The translations under genes were made by a program, and so were the position numbers. A stretch of DNA of 64,000 nt from Micromonospora luteifusca (GTDB lineage: Bacteria; Actinomycetota; Actinomycetes; Mycobacteriales; Micromonosporaceae): positions 2,098,001 to 2,162,000 of the forward strand of contig NZ_JAFBBP010000001.1 in assembly GCF_016907275.1 (NCBI RefSeq), written 5' to 3'. The notes under the pieces were generated by a model. It did no database searches. It saw nothing but the letters and a program-made list of their open reading frames with translations, and was not told the DNA's origin. This document shows positions 53,545 through 60,861 of this stretch, piece after piece. Every line of letters starts with the position of its first letter. Position 1 is the stretch's first letter.

Positions 53545-53949
53545 ATGCGATTTCCGCGCATCCTTGCGCCCCGCGTCATCGCGAGCGCTCACTGCGACCT
53601 GCCGTGCGGTGTCTACGACCCGGCTCAGGCCCGGATCGAGGCCGAATCGGTCAAAATGATCTGCGAGAAGTACCAGGCAAACACCGACCCGGAGTTCCGC
53701 ACCCGCGCCGTCATCATCAAGGAACAGCGCGCCGAGCTGGTCAAGCACCACCTGTGGGTGCTCTGGACCGACTACTTCAAGGCCACGCACTTCGAGAAGT
53801 ACCCGCAGCTGCACCAGCTGTTCAACGAGGCCACCAAGCTCGCCGGCGCCGGTGGCGTCAAGGGCAGCCTCGACCCGGCCACCGCCGACAAGCTGCTCGC
53901 GAAGATCGACGAGATCTCGAAGATCTTCTGGGAGACCAAGAAGGCGTGA
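53545..53949 (+). CDS. sodN: Nickel superoxide dismutase
   Basis: A 134-residue precursor. The first 15 residues are a leader removed by SodX. The mature protein begins HCDLPCGVYDPAQ, the nickel hook with His1, Cys2 and Cys6. The remaining helical bundle has VKMICEKYQANTDPEF and HHLWVLWTDYFKATHFEKYP. It converts superoxide to peroxide and oxygen in the cytoplasm. Start ATG 53545 with GGAGGA upstream; an ATG at 53532 is less likely. Confidence 0.97.
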   Translation: MRFPRILAPRVIASAHCDLPCGVYDPAQARIEAESVKMICEKYQANTDPEFRTRAVIIKEQRAELVKHHLWVLWTDYFKATHFEKYPQLHQLFNEATKLAGAGGVKGSLDPATADKLLAKIDEISKIFWETKKA

Positions 53950-54548
53950 CCTCACCGGTCATACCGACGATCCGGCCGGCGCGTCCCGAGGACGTGCCGG
54001 CCATCGTCGCCATGGTGCACGAGCTGGCGGAGTACGAACGCGCCTCCGACCAGTGCCATCTGACCGCCGAGCAGTTGACCTCGGCCCTGTTTCCCACTGT
54101 CCCAGGTCGCGGCGCGGCGGCGGACGCGCCGAGCCCTACGGCCGCTCCGGCGCTCTTCGGTCACGTCGCGGTCGACGAGCACGACGAGCCGATCGGCTTC
54201 GCGCTGTGGTTCCTCAACTTCTCCACCTGGGCCGGCGTACACGGCATCTACCTGGAGGACCTCTACGTCTCCCCGGCCGCCCGCGGCACCGGGGCGGGTC
54301 GGCTGCTGCTCGCCACCCTGGCCGACATCTGCGTACGACGCGGCTACCGGCGGCTGGAGTGGTGGATGATCAACTGGAACCCGGCCGCCGGGTTCTACGC
54401 CTCGATCGGCGCGGAGCAGATGAGCGAGTGGATCCCCTATCGGCTCAGCGGCGACGCGCTGCGCCAACTGGCCAATCAGGCCACCGCCGCCGGCACGCGT
54501 ACCGACGACCGACCGGGTAGAGTCCCCGACCGGGGGGATGAGGCGTGA
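53946..54548 (+). CDS. GNAT family N-acetyltransferase
   Basis: A 200-residue acetyltransferase: IRPARPEDVPAIVAMVHELAEYERA (about 9-33), YLEDLYVSPAARGTGAGRLL with the acetyl-CoA-binding Arg/Gly, then RLEWWMINWNPAAGFYASIG. This is similar to diamine/thialysine acetyltransferases (SSAT-like). Residues 51-66 contain an extra Ala/Pro/Gly insert. GTG 53946 overlaps the sodN stop (GTGA), so it is co-translated with sodN. Confidence 0.88.
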   Translation: MTSPVIPTIRPARPEDVPAIVAMVHELAEYERASDQCHLTAEQLTSALFPTVPGRGAAADAPSPTAAPALFGHVAVDEHDEPIGFALWFLNFSTWAGVHGIYLEDLYVSPAARGTGAGRLLLATLADICVRRGYRRLEWWMINWNPAAGFYASIGAEQMSEWIPYRLSGDALRQLANQATAAGTRTDDRPGRVPDRGDEA

Positions 54549-54949
54549 CTCAACTGACTGGCCAGCCAGTGACCGACGACGTGGTGCACCTCACGGTGCC
54601 TGCCGACGGCGGTTATCTTGGCGTGCTCCGTACCGCCACCGCAGGTCTCGCGGCCCGGTTGCAGTTCGCGCTCGACGAGATCGAGGATCTGCGGATCGCG
54701 GTCGACGAGGCGTGCGCCATGCTGCTCGCCATCGCCACCCGTGACGCCGAGTTGGAGTGCCGTTTCGCGGTCACCGAGGACGCGTTGACCGTCGAGGTGA
54801 CCGTGCCGACCGTGCGTGGTGCCACGCTGCCCGCCGAGTCGTCCTTCGCCTGGAAGGTGCTCACCGCGCTGACCACCTCGGCATCCGCCACGGCCGCCGA
54901 CGGTCGGGCCACGATCGCGCTGCTCACCCGACGCTCCGGCGGCTACTGA
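54545..54949 (+). CDS. Anti-sigma regulatory factor, RsbW-like HATPase
   Basis: A 134-residue GHKL kinase-type protein. FALDEIEDLRIAVDEACAML (about 41-60) contains the conserved N-box region; the later part is short and the G-box is degenerate (SSFAWKVLTAL). Such proteins bind and phosphorylate partner antagonists to hold a SigB/SigF-type sigma factor. Neither a sigma factor nor an RsbV-type protein is adjacent, which is unusual. GTG 54545 overlaps the GNAT stop (GTGA). Confidence 0.8.
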   Translation: MTQLTGQPVTDDVVHLTVPADGGYLGVLRTATAGLAARLQFALDEIEDLRIAVDEACAMLLAIATRDAELECRFAVTEDALTVEVTVPTVRGATLPAESSFAWKVLTALTTSASATAADGRATIALLTRRSGGY

Positions 54950-54973
54950 CCGGCCCAGCACACGCCGGCAGGG

Positions 54974-55363
54974 TCACTCGAAGCCGAGGGCCCGGGTCGT
55001 CGGTGGGCTGACCAACAGCCAGCTGACGCCCAGGCCGAGGGCCATCAACGGCACACCCAGCCAGCCGAGCCCAGCCTGGATCATGAACCACCCGATCGGC
55101 AGCAGCATCAGCTGAAGCACGATCGCGGGGGCCCGTGCGCCCGCCTTGCGGCGCAGCAGCGCACGGCCCAGCGCCCAGAGCACGACCGCGGCCCCGGCGG
55201 CGAAGGCGGTCACCAGCAACGCCGACGTCAGGTCGGTGGTGGTGGCCGTGAGGTCGGCCCAGACCAGCCAGGCCGCGAGCAGCCCGACGACGGCCGCTTC
55301 CGCCCACAGCAGCCGGACCGCCCAGCGGAGCGTGACGGGAAACGGGGCCGAGTCGATGGTCAC
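54974..55363 (-). CDS. Four-TM membrane protein
   Basis: A 129-residue protein with four hydrophobic segments: LLWAEAAVVGLLAAWLVWA, SALLVTAFAAGAAVVLWALG, APAIVLQLMLLPIGWFMIQ and WLGVPLMALGLGVSWLL. The basic loop RALLRRKAGARA separates TM2 and TM3. Uncharacterised actinobacterial integral membrane protein. GTG 55363 is preferred; GTG 55372 is possible. Divergent from the lipid-kinase gene. Confidence 0.7.
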   Translation of the reverse strand: MTIDSAPFPVTLRWAVRLLWAEAAVVGLLAAWLVWADLTATTTDLTSALLVTAFAAGAAVVLWALGRALLRRKAGARAPAIVLQLMLLPIGWFMIQAGLGWLGVPLMALGLGVSWLLVSPPTTRALGFE

Positions 55364-55406
55364 GCGCGCCACGATACCCGGGCTACCGGAAGGTACAGTG
55401 CCGCCC

Positions 55407-56357
55407 ATGCGGGCCGTCCTGGTGGTCAATCCAAAGGCCACCACCACCAGCGAACGCAGCCGGGACGTGCTCGTCCGGGCGCTGCGCAGCGAAGTCGACC
55501 TCAGCGTGCGCTACACCCGTCGGCGCGGGCACGCCATGGCGTTGGCCCGGGAGGCCGCTGCGGAGGGCGTCGACCTGGTCGTCACCCTGGGTGGCGACGG
55601 CACCGTGAACGAGGTGGTGAACGGTCTGATGACGGCCGAACCCCCGCTGGGCGCCGACGATGCAACGATGGCCGAGCGGCTGCCCGCGCTGGCGACCGTG
55701 CCGGGCGGGTCGACCAACGTGTTCGCCCGTGCGTTGGGCCTGCCCCGGGAGTGGCCGGAGGCGACCAGCATGATCCTCGAAGGGTTGCGCCTGGGCCGGA
55801 GCCGAACGGTTGGGCTGGGCCGCGCGGACGACCGCTACTTCACCTTCTGCGCGGGGTTCGGCCTGGACGCGGCCGTGATCCACCGGGTGGAGCAGGCCCG
55901 GCGGAAGGGTCGGGTGTCCACGCCGTCGCTCTATCTGCGCTCGATCATGAACCAGTACTTCTTCGCCTCGGACCGACGGCATCCGGCGATCGTCCTGGAG
56001 CGTCCGGGCGAGCCGGCGGAGGCTGAGCTCGCCACCGTCATCATCCAGAACACGGCGCCGTGGACGTACCTGGGCGACCGGGAGGTCAACCCGAACCCGG
56101 CGGCGTCGTTCGACCTCGGGCTGGATGTGCTGGCGTTGCGTCAGCTCCGGGTGGCTAGCACAACACGGACAGTGACGCAGTTCCTGTCCCGGCAACCCGA
56201 TCCGCGCGGTCGGCAGGTGTTACGACTCCATGACTCGGCGGAGTTCACGCTGCTCTCCAGCCGTCCACAGGCGTTCCAGCTGGACGGCGACTATCTCGGC
56301 GAGCGGGAGAAAGTCAGATTCACCTCCGTTCCCGCCGCACTGAGAGTAATCTGCTAG
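55407..56357 (+). CDS. Diacylglycerol/lipid kinase family protein
   Basis: A 316-residue kinase of the DgkB/YegS fold. It starts MRAVLVVNPKATTTSERSRD. The nucleotide loop GGDGTVNEVVNGLM (about 62-75) is intact, as is the second motif VPGGSTNVFARALG. The tail FQLDGDYLGEREKVRF holds the conserved DGE-like (DGDYLG) element. It phosphorylates diacylglycerol or a related lipid alcohol with ATP. ATG 55407. Confidence 0.9.
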   Translation: MRAVLVVNPKATTTSERSRDVLVRALRSEVDLSVRYTRRRGHAMALAREAAAEGVDLVVTLGGDGTVNEVVNGLMTAEPPLGADDATMAERLPALATVPGGSTNVFARALGLPREWPEATSMILEGLRLGRSRTVGLGRADDRYFTFCAGFGLDAAVIHRVEQARRKGRVSTPSLYLRSIMNQYFFASDRRHPAIVLERPGEPAEAELATVIIQNTAPWTYLGDREVNPNPAASFDLGLDVLALRQLRVASTTRTVTQFLSRQPDPRGRQVLRLHDSAEFTLLSSRPQAFQLDGDYLGEREKVRFTSVPAALRVIC

Positions 56358-56807
56358 GTCTCGGGTACTGCCCTTGGTCGACACGGTGACCGCGACCGCA
56401 TCGGCCGGCCACCGCCACACCGAGGGGCAGGTGCCGGAAATGTCAGCAATGTCACGCGGACTGTACTATATTGATCCTCGGCTGTGGCACGGCGGGTAAC
56501 CAGGAAAGCACTGGAACCCGGACAAATGGGTTGTGGGCTTGCTCACCGCCCGGAGTTTTTCCGAGCGTCACCCTTGACATCGCGACTGTTCGTGAAAGTA
56601 TTCACAAGCGAACTTGAGTTACCGGGACATTGCCTGGATATGCTCGTCAGGTTGAGCTGTTCCAGCAGGTCCCCGGGCGCTAACCGCCTGCTCACGCACT
56701 GCCGAATGGACGAGCGCTAACTGTCACCGTCGGCACTGCGGATGCATATAGGAAAAGCACGACCAAGCAATTGTTGCCACCCATCCAGAATGAGGAGTGT
56801 TGCCGCC
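56358..56807. promoter_or_regulatory. 450-bp regulatory region upstream of whiB1-like gene
   Basis: No credible gene is seen. It is richer in A+T than its surroundings (for example TGTACTATATTGATCC near 56462). Promoter-like elements are TTGACA (56574-56579), TTGAGT (56614-56619) with GATATG (56637-56642) at 17-base spacing, and CTGTCA (56721-56726) with CATATA (56745-56750) at 18-base spacing. A 78-codon open frame at 56484-56720 lacks homology. Confidence 0.55.
56591..56606. promoter_or_regulatory. CRP-type binding site upstream of whiB1-like gene
   Basis: CGTGA-AAGTAT-TCACA matches the TGTGA-N6-TCACA consensus of the CRP family, with one change at the first base. In M. tuberculosis CRP controls whiB1 from sites in the same promoter, so conserved control is likely. 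Confidence 0.65.
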
Positions 56808-57065
56808 ATGGACTGGCGTCACCATGCTGTCTGCCGCGACGAGGACCCGGAACTGTTCTTCCCGATTGGGACGTCCGGACCGGCTCTCCTGCAGGTCGAG
56901 CAGGCCAAGGCCGTCTGCAGGCGCTGCTCCGTGACCGACCAGTGCCTGCAGTGGGCACTCGAGTCGGGTCAGGACGCCGGCGTCTGGGGCGGAATGAGCG
57001 AGGAGGAGCGGCGCGCTGTCAAGCGGCGCGGCGGCCTCCGGGTGCTGCGCGCTCACTCCGCCTGA
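56808..57065 (+). CDS. whiB1: WhiB family transcriptional regulator, WhiB1-like
   Basis: An 85-residue iron-sulfur regulator. It starts MDWRHHAVCRDEDPELFFPI. The four cluster cysteines are Cys9, Cys37, Cys40 and Cys46 (AVCRRCSVTDQC), and GVWGGMSEEERR is the turn for DNA/SigA contact; the C-terminal tail is basic (KRRGGLRVLRAHSA). WhiB1 proteins bind the primary sigma factor and respond to nitric oxide. ATG 56808 lies after GAGGAGTG. A UUCG-loop terminator follows. Confidence 0.95.
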   Translation: MDWRHHAVCRDEDPELFFPIGTSGPALLQVEQAKAVCRRCSVTDQCLQWALESGQDAGVWGGMSEEERRAVKRRGGLRVLRAHSA

Positions 57066-57084
57066 TCCCCAACGACACAGCTGC

Positions 57085-57114
57085 ACGCCCCGGTGGGTTC
57101 GCCCGCCGGGGCGT
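57085..57114. terminator. UUCG-tetraloop terminator after whiB1-like gene
   Basis: ACGCCCCGGTGGG (57085-57097) pairs with 57102-57114 (one G-U) around TTCG, between convergent genes. The tetraloop makes a very stable hairpin. Confidence 0.9.
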
Positions 57115-57145
57115 TCCGCTGCCCGGCACAAGAACTTTCGCGCCG

Positions 57146-57958
57146 TCACCCTGACGGTGTCACTCCGCGCCCGTCGGGCTGGTCATCGACCCGGCGCAGC
57201 ACCAACCCGACCAACTCCGGTGCGTCGGTCAACGGCGCGGCGACCGCCACCGCGCCGGCCCTGCGGGCAGCCTCGGTCACCGCATCGTGGAACAGACCCG
57301 GCGCCAGGAAGTACGCGGACACCGCGACCCGGCGTGCGCCGGCCGCCCGCAGCCGGGACACCGCCACGCCGGCCGCCGGTGGAGCCGCCGAGGCGTACGC
57401 CACCCGGCAGGGCACCCCGAACTCCTCGCCGAGAGCATCCGCAACCCGGCCCACCGAACGGCGCGCCCGCGCGTCCCTGGTGCCCGCAGCGGCCAACACC
57501 AGTGCGTCGAACCGGCCCGGCTGCGCCTCACCGAGTCGACGGCGCAGCCCGGCCAGCAGCCCAGGGTCGACCGTCCCGTCCGCCGGGCCGAGCACGTCGG
57601 TCACCCGTACCGCCAGCGGTGGCCCGGCCTGCGCCGCCGCGGCGACCGCCGCCGGAATGTCCACCCGATGGTGGTACGCGGCGGTCAGCAGCAGCGGCAC
57701 CAGCACCGCCCGGCGGTGGCCGGCCACCGCCAGGTCGCGCAGCACCTCGGTCGGCCCCGGCTCGGTGTGGTCCAGCCAGCTCGCCCACACCGGGGTGCCC
57801 GGCCGGGCGGCCGACACGGCCTGGGCCAGCGCCCGGGTGGCGTCGGCCGCTCGTGGATCACGGCTGCCGTGCGCGACCAGCACCACCGGGTCGGCCCCGC
57901 CGACCGCCGAGGGGCCGGTGGGGGTCGTCGCCGGGGAGGTCAGACGTGCAGCCCGCAC
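57146..57958 (-). CDS. CbiX/SirB-type sirohydrochlorin chelatase
   Basis: A chelatase with two similar CbiX halves. The first begins PVVLVAHGSRDPRAADATRA with the active-site His, and the second has ALVLAAAGTRDARARRSVGR with Ala-Ala-Gly where the first has Ala-His-Gly. It would insert iron (or cobalt) into sirohydrochlorin, and so supply siroheme for the sulfite reductase in the same operon. GTG 57958 overlaps cysH by 19 bases; the alternative GTG 57886 gives a shorter protein of 246 residues. The start is uncertain. Confidence 0.82.
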   Translation of the reverse strand: MRAARLTSPATTPTGPSAVGGADPVVLVAHGSRDPRAADATRALAQAVSAARPGTPVWASWLDHTEPGPTEVLRDLAVAGHRRAVLVPLLLTAAYHHRVDIPAAVAAAAQAGPPLAVRVTDVLGPADGTVDPGLLAGLRRRLGEAQPGRFDALVLAAAGTRDARARRSVGRVADALGEEFGVPCRVAYASAAPPAAGVAVSRLRAAGARRVAVSAYFLAPGLFHDAVTEAARRAGAVAVAAPLTDAPELVGLVLRRVDDQPDGRGVTPSG

Positions 57959-58701
57959 TCGGTCTTCTCGAACATGGCCCAACGGCCGGCCCGCGCGTCC
58001 TCGCCCGCCTTGGTCCGGCGCGTGCACGGCCAGCAGCCGATCGACCCGTAGCCCTGCTTGAACAGCTCGTTGACCGGCACGTTGAAGCGGGCGATGTAGG
58101 CGTCCACGTCCCCCTGGGACCACGCCGCGATCGGGTTGACCTTGACCTTGGCGCGCCGCGCGTCGAAGGTCACCACCGGTGTGTTGGCCCGGGTCGGCGA
58201 CTCGTCCCGACGCAGGCCCGCGGCCCAGGCGTCGTACCCGGTCAGTGCCCGCTCCAGCGGCTCCACCTTGCGCAACTGACAGCAGTCGTCCGGTGACTTG
58301 TTGAACAGCCGGGGGCCGTACTGGCCGTCCTGCTGGCCGACGGTGAGCCGGGGCCGGATCGACCGGACGTTCACCGGGAGCGTGCGGGCGACCTCGTCGC
58401 GCACCCGTAGCGTCTCGGGGAAGTGCAGGCCGGTGTCGAGGAAGACCACGTCCACCCCCGGGGCCACCCGGGACACCAGGTGGGCCAGCACGGCATCGGC
58501 CATCGAACTGGTGACGCAGAACCTGTCCCCGAAGGTCTGCGCCGCCCAGCGGGCGATCTCCAGCGCCGGGGCGCCCTCCAGGTCCCGAGCCGCCTGCTCG
58601 GCCAGCGACCGCAGCTCGTCCGGATTGCGCCGGGCCGGATCGGCCGGCGTCGGACCACCCGGACCGACCAGGCGCAGGCCGGTGGCGGAGACGAGGCTCA
58701 T
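57940..58701 (-). CDS. cysH: APS/PAPS reductase
   Basis: A 253-residue thiol reductase turning adenylyl sulfate into sulfite. The four cluster cysteines, Cys140-Cys141 (DDCCQLRK) and Cys223/Cys226 (IGCWPC), mark the 4Fe-4S APS reductase type. Catalytic Cys249 is in the C-terminal ECGLH. The P-loop-like FCVTSSMADAVL binds the nucleotide. ATG 58701 overlaps the small zinc-ribbon gene stop (ATGA), and it is part of a tightly coupled operon. Confidence 0.95.
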   Translation of the reverse strand: MSLVSATGLRLVGPGGPTPADPARRNPDELRSLAEQAARDLEGAPALEIARWAAQTFGDRFCVTSSMADAVLAHLVSRVAPGVDVVFLDTGLHFPETLRVRDEVARTLPVNVRSIRPRLTVGQQDGQYGPRLFNKSPDDCCQLRKVEPLERALTGYDAWAAGLRRDESPTRANTPVVTFDARRAKVKVNPIAAWSQGDVDAYIARFNVPVNELFKQGYGSIGCWPCTRRTKAGEDARAGRWAMFEKTECGLHV

Positions 58702-58859
58702 CGGGTCACCGCCCGCGAGAGCAGCCCGGTGAACTTCACCGAGAAGACCCGGGTGCAGGCGTGGCACTCCCAGGCGCCGTGCCCCGCCTCGTGCGGCCGC
58801 AGGTCTTCCTCGCCGCAGTACGGGCAGTACAGAGGTGCCGCTCGGTTCTCGCTGCTCAC
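58698..58859 (-). CDS. 53-residue zinc-ribbon protein in the sulfur operon
   Basis: A tiny protein with a clear zinc ribbon: LYCPYCGEEDLRPHEAGHG followed by WECHACTRVFSVKF (CPYC...CHAC). It is overlapped on both sides (GTGA with the sulfite reductase gene; ATGA with cysH), so it is made in the same amount as the enzymes. Its fixed position suggests a role in sulfur or cluster transfer or as an enzyme subunit; the function is unknown. Confidence 0.88.
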   Translation of the reverse strand: MSSENRAAPLYCPYCGEEDLRPHEAGHGAWECHACTRVFSVKFTGLLSRAVTR

Positions 58860-60568
58860 CGCAGTTCCTCCTCGTCGACTCTGATCACCCAGTTGGCGAA
58901 AGTCTCGCCCTCGCTCCGGCCGGCCAGGTAACGGCGGGCCAGCCGTTCCACGTACTCCGGAAGCTCCTCGGCGGTGGTCTTCAGGCCGCGTAGCTTGCGG
59001 CCGAAGCCGGCGGTCTGCCCCTGGGCCATGCCCAGCCCGCCGCCCAGGTGCACCTGGAAACCCTCCACCTGCCGACCGTCCGGGCCGACCACCAACTGGC
59101 CCTTGAGCCCGATGTCGGCCACCTGGGTACGCGCGCACGCGTTCGGGCAGCCGTTGATGTGGATGGAGATGTCGGCGTCGAAGTCGCGCAGCCGCTGCTC
59201 CAGCCGGGCCACCAACTCCTCACCGCGGGCCTTCGTCTCGACGATGGCCAACTTGCAGTACTCGATGCCGGTGCAGGCCATCGTGCCGCGCCGCCACGCC
59301 GACGGCCGGGCCTCCAAGCCGATGCCGCGCAGCGCGTCGACCAGCGACTCCGTCCGATCCGTCGGCACGTCGAGCACCAGCAGCTTCTGGTACGGGGTGA
59401 GTCGTACCCGGTCGCTGCCGTGCGCCTCGACCACGTCGGCCAGTTGGGCGAGCTGCTTGCCGGAGACCCGCCCGACGACCGGGGCGGCGCCCACGTAGTG
59501 CCGCCCGTCGGCCTGCTCGTGCACGCCCACGTGGTCGACCGGCTTCGACGGCAGGGTCGGTGCCGGGCCGTCGAGCAACGTCCGGCCGAGGTAGTCCTTC
59601 TCCAGGACCTCGCGGAAGCGCTCCACACCCCAGTCGGCCACCAGGAACTTCAGCCGGGCCCGGTTGCGCAGCCGGCGGTAGCCGTAGTCGCGGAAGATCC
59701 CGACCACCCCGGCCCATACGTCGGGTACCTCGGCCAGCGGCACCCAGACGCCGAGCCGCTGGGCGAGCATCGGGTTGGTGGAGAGACCCCCGCCGACCCA
59801 GACGTCGAAGCCGGGACCGTGCTCGGGGTGGTCGACGCCCAGGAAGGCGATGTCGTTCGACTCGTACGGGGTGTCCACCAGCCAGGAGATCGACGTCTTG
59901 AACTTGCGGGGGAGGTTGGAGAACTGCTTGTCCCCGACGTACCGGGCGACGATCTCGTCGACCGCCGGGGTCGGGTCGAGCATCTCGTCGCGGGCCACCC
60001 CGGCGACCGGGCTGCCCAGCACGATCCGCGGGCAGTCGCCACACGCCTCGGTGGTTTGCAGGCCGACCGACTCCAGCCGGCGCCAGATCTCCGGCATGTC
60101 CTCGACCCGGATCCAGTGGAACTGGATGTTCTGCCGGTCGGTGATGTCGGCGGTGTCCCGCGCGAACTGCCGGGAGATGTCCGCGATCACCCGCAACTGG
60201 GCCAGGCTGAGTTGGCCGCCGTCGATGCGGACCCGGAGCATGAAGAACTCGTCCTCCAGCTCGTGCGGCTCCAGCACGGCCGTGCGCCCGCCGTCGATGC
60301 CCGCTTTGCGCTGGGTGTAGAGGCCCCACCAGCGGAACCGGCCGCGCAGGTCCTGCGGGTCGATGGAGGCGAAGCCGCGGTGGGCGTAGATGGTCTCGAT
60401 TCGGGCCCGGACGTTCAGCGGGTCGTCGTCCTTCTTGATCCGCTCGTTGGGGTTGAGCGGCTCGCGGTGGCCGAGCGCCCACTGACCCTCACCCCGTGGG
60501 CGGCGCGGGGCCCGCGCCGGGCGGGCCGTCGGGCCCTCGGGACGGGCCGGGGTGCTGCTGACCGCCAT
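58856..60568 (-). CDS. Ferredoxin-type sulfite reductase (NirA/SirA family)
   Basis: A 570-residue siroheme/4Fe-4S reductase turning sulfite into sulfide with six electrons from ferredoxin. Cluster cysteines are in ACTGIEYCKL (Cx5C) and INGCPNACAR (Cx3C). The substrate-binding region has TTEACGDCPR (about 172-181) and YAHRG (61-65). Its likeness to mycobacterial NirA/SirA, where a Tyr-Cys bond occurs near the site, supports sulfite rather than nitrite. ATG 60568 follows GGAGGAC. Upstream lies the leader peptide. Confidence 0.92.
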   Translation of the reverse strand: MAVSSTPARPEGPTARPARAPRRPRGEGQWALGHREPLNPNERIKKDDDPLNVRARIETIYAHRGFASIDPQDLRGRFRWWGLYTQRKAGIDGGRTAVLEPHELEDEFFMLRVRIDGGQLSLAQLRVIADISRQFARDTADITDRQNIQFHWIRVEDMPEIWRRLESVGLQTTEACGDCPRIVLGSPVAGVARDEMLDPTPAVDEIVARYVGDKQFSNLPRKFKTSISWLVDTPYESNDIAFLGVDHPEHGPGFDVWVGGGLSTNPMLAQRLGVWVPLAEVPDVWAGVVGIFRDYGYRRLRNRARLKFLVADWGVERFREVLEKDYLGRTLLDGPAPTLPSKPVDHVGVHEQADGRHYVGAAPVVGRVSGKQLAQLADVVEAHGSDRVRLTPYQKLLVLDVPTDRTESLVDALRGIGLEARPSAWRRGTMACTGIEYCKLAIVETKARGEELVARLEQRLRDFDADISIHINGCPNACARTQVADIGLKGQLVVGPDGRQVEGFQVHLGGGLGMAQGQTAGFGRKLRGLKTTAEELPEYVERLARRYLAGRSEGETFANWVIRVDEEELR

Positions 60569-60579
60569 CGCGGCGTCCT

Positions 60580-60649
60580 CCGTTGTCTGCTGTGCCTCGG
60601 GCGTGCGCGGGGCGCGGCGGCCGGCCCGGCGAAGCGGGCGGGACAACGG
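60580..60649 (-). promoter_or_regulatory. Candidate attenuator pairing before the sulfite reductase gene
   Basis: On the transcript CCGTTGTC (60649-60642) is complementary to GACAACGG (60587-60580), which lies directly before the GGAGG SD. A small GC hairpin also lies nearby. With the leader peptide upstream this suits a translation-linked attenuation switch. Confidence 0.45.
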
Positions 60650-60702
60650 TGTCTTCAGACAGCCGGCGCGGAGCGCGCCCGAGACGGATTGGTCGGGCGT
60701 CG

Positions 60703-60789
60703 TCAGTCGGCCGGACAGATCGCGCTGAACACGCGGCCGTAATCGACGTGGCGACGGGCCACGAAGCGGCGGACGACAGCGGCGGTCAT
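60703..60789 (-). CDS. Cysteine-type leader peptide
   Basis: A 28-codon ORF, ATG 60789 to TGA 60703. It contains RRFVARRHVDYGRVFSAIC, the arrangement (RRHVD.GR ... SA.C) of actinobacterial leader peptides found before cysteine/sulfur operons. The single Cys codon near its end could stall when cysteine is short. It lies 134 bases before the sulfite reductase start. Confidence 0.8.
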   Translation of the reverse strand: MTAAVVRRFVARRHVDYGRVFSAICPAD

Positions 60790-60861
60790 GGGGCCATGCT
60801 GCCACACCGCATGGGGGCCGGCCAATGTCCACGTGCCAGATCCCACATCACGGGCCGGGGG

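Noticed and set aside
56484..56720. 78-codon plus frame upstream of the whiB1-like gene
   Set aside because: Lies in a promoter region with the CRP-type site and promoter-like elements, lacks a good SD, and shows no homology.
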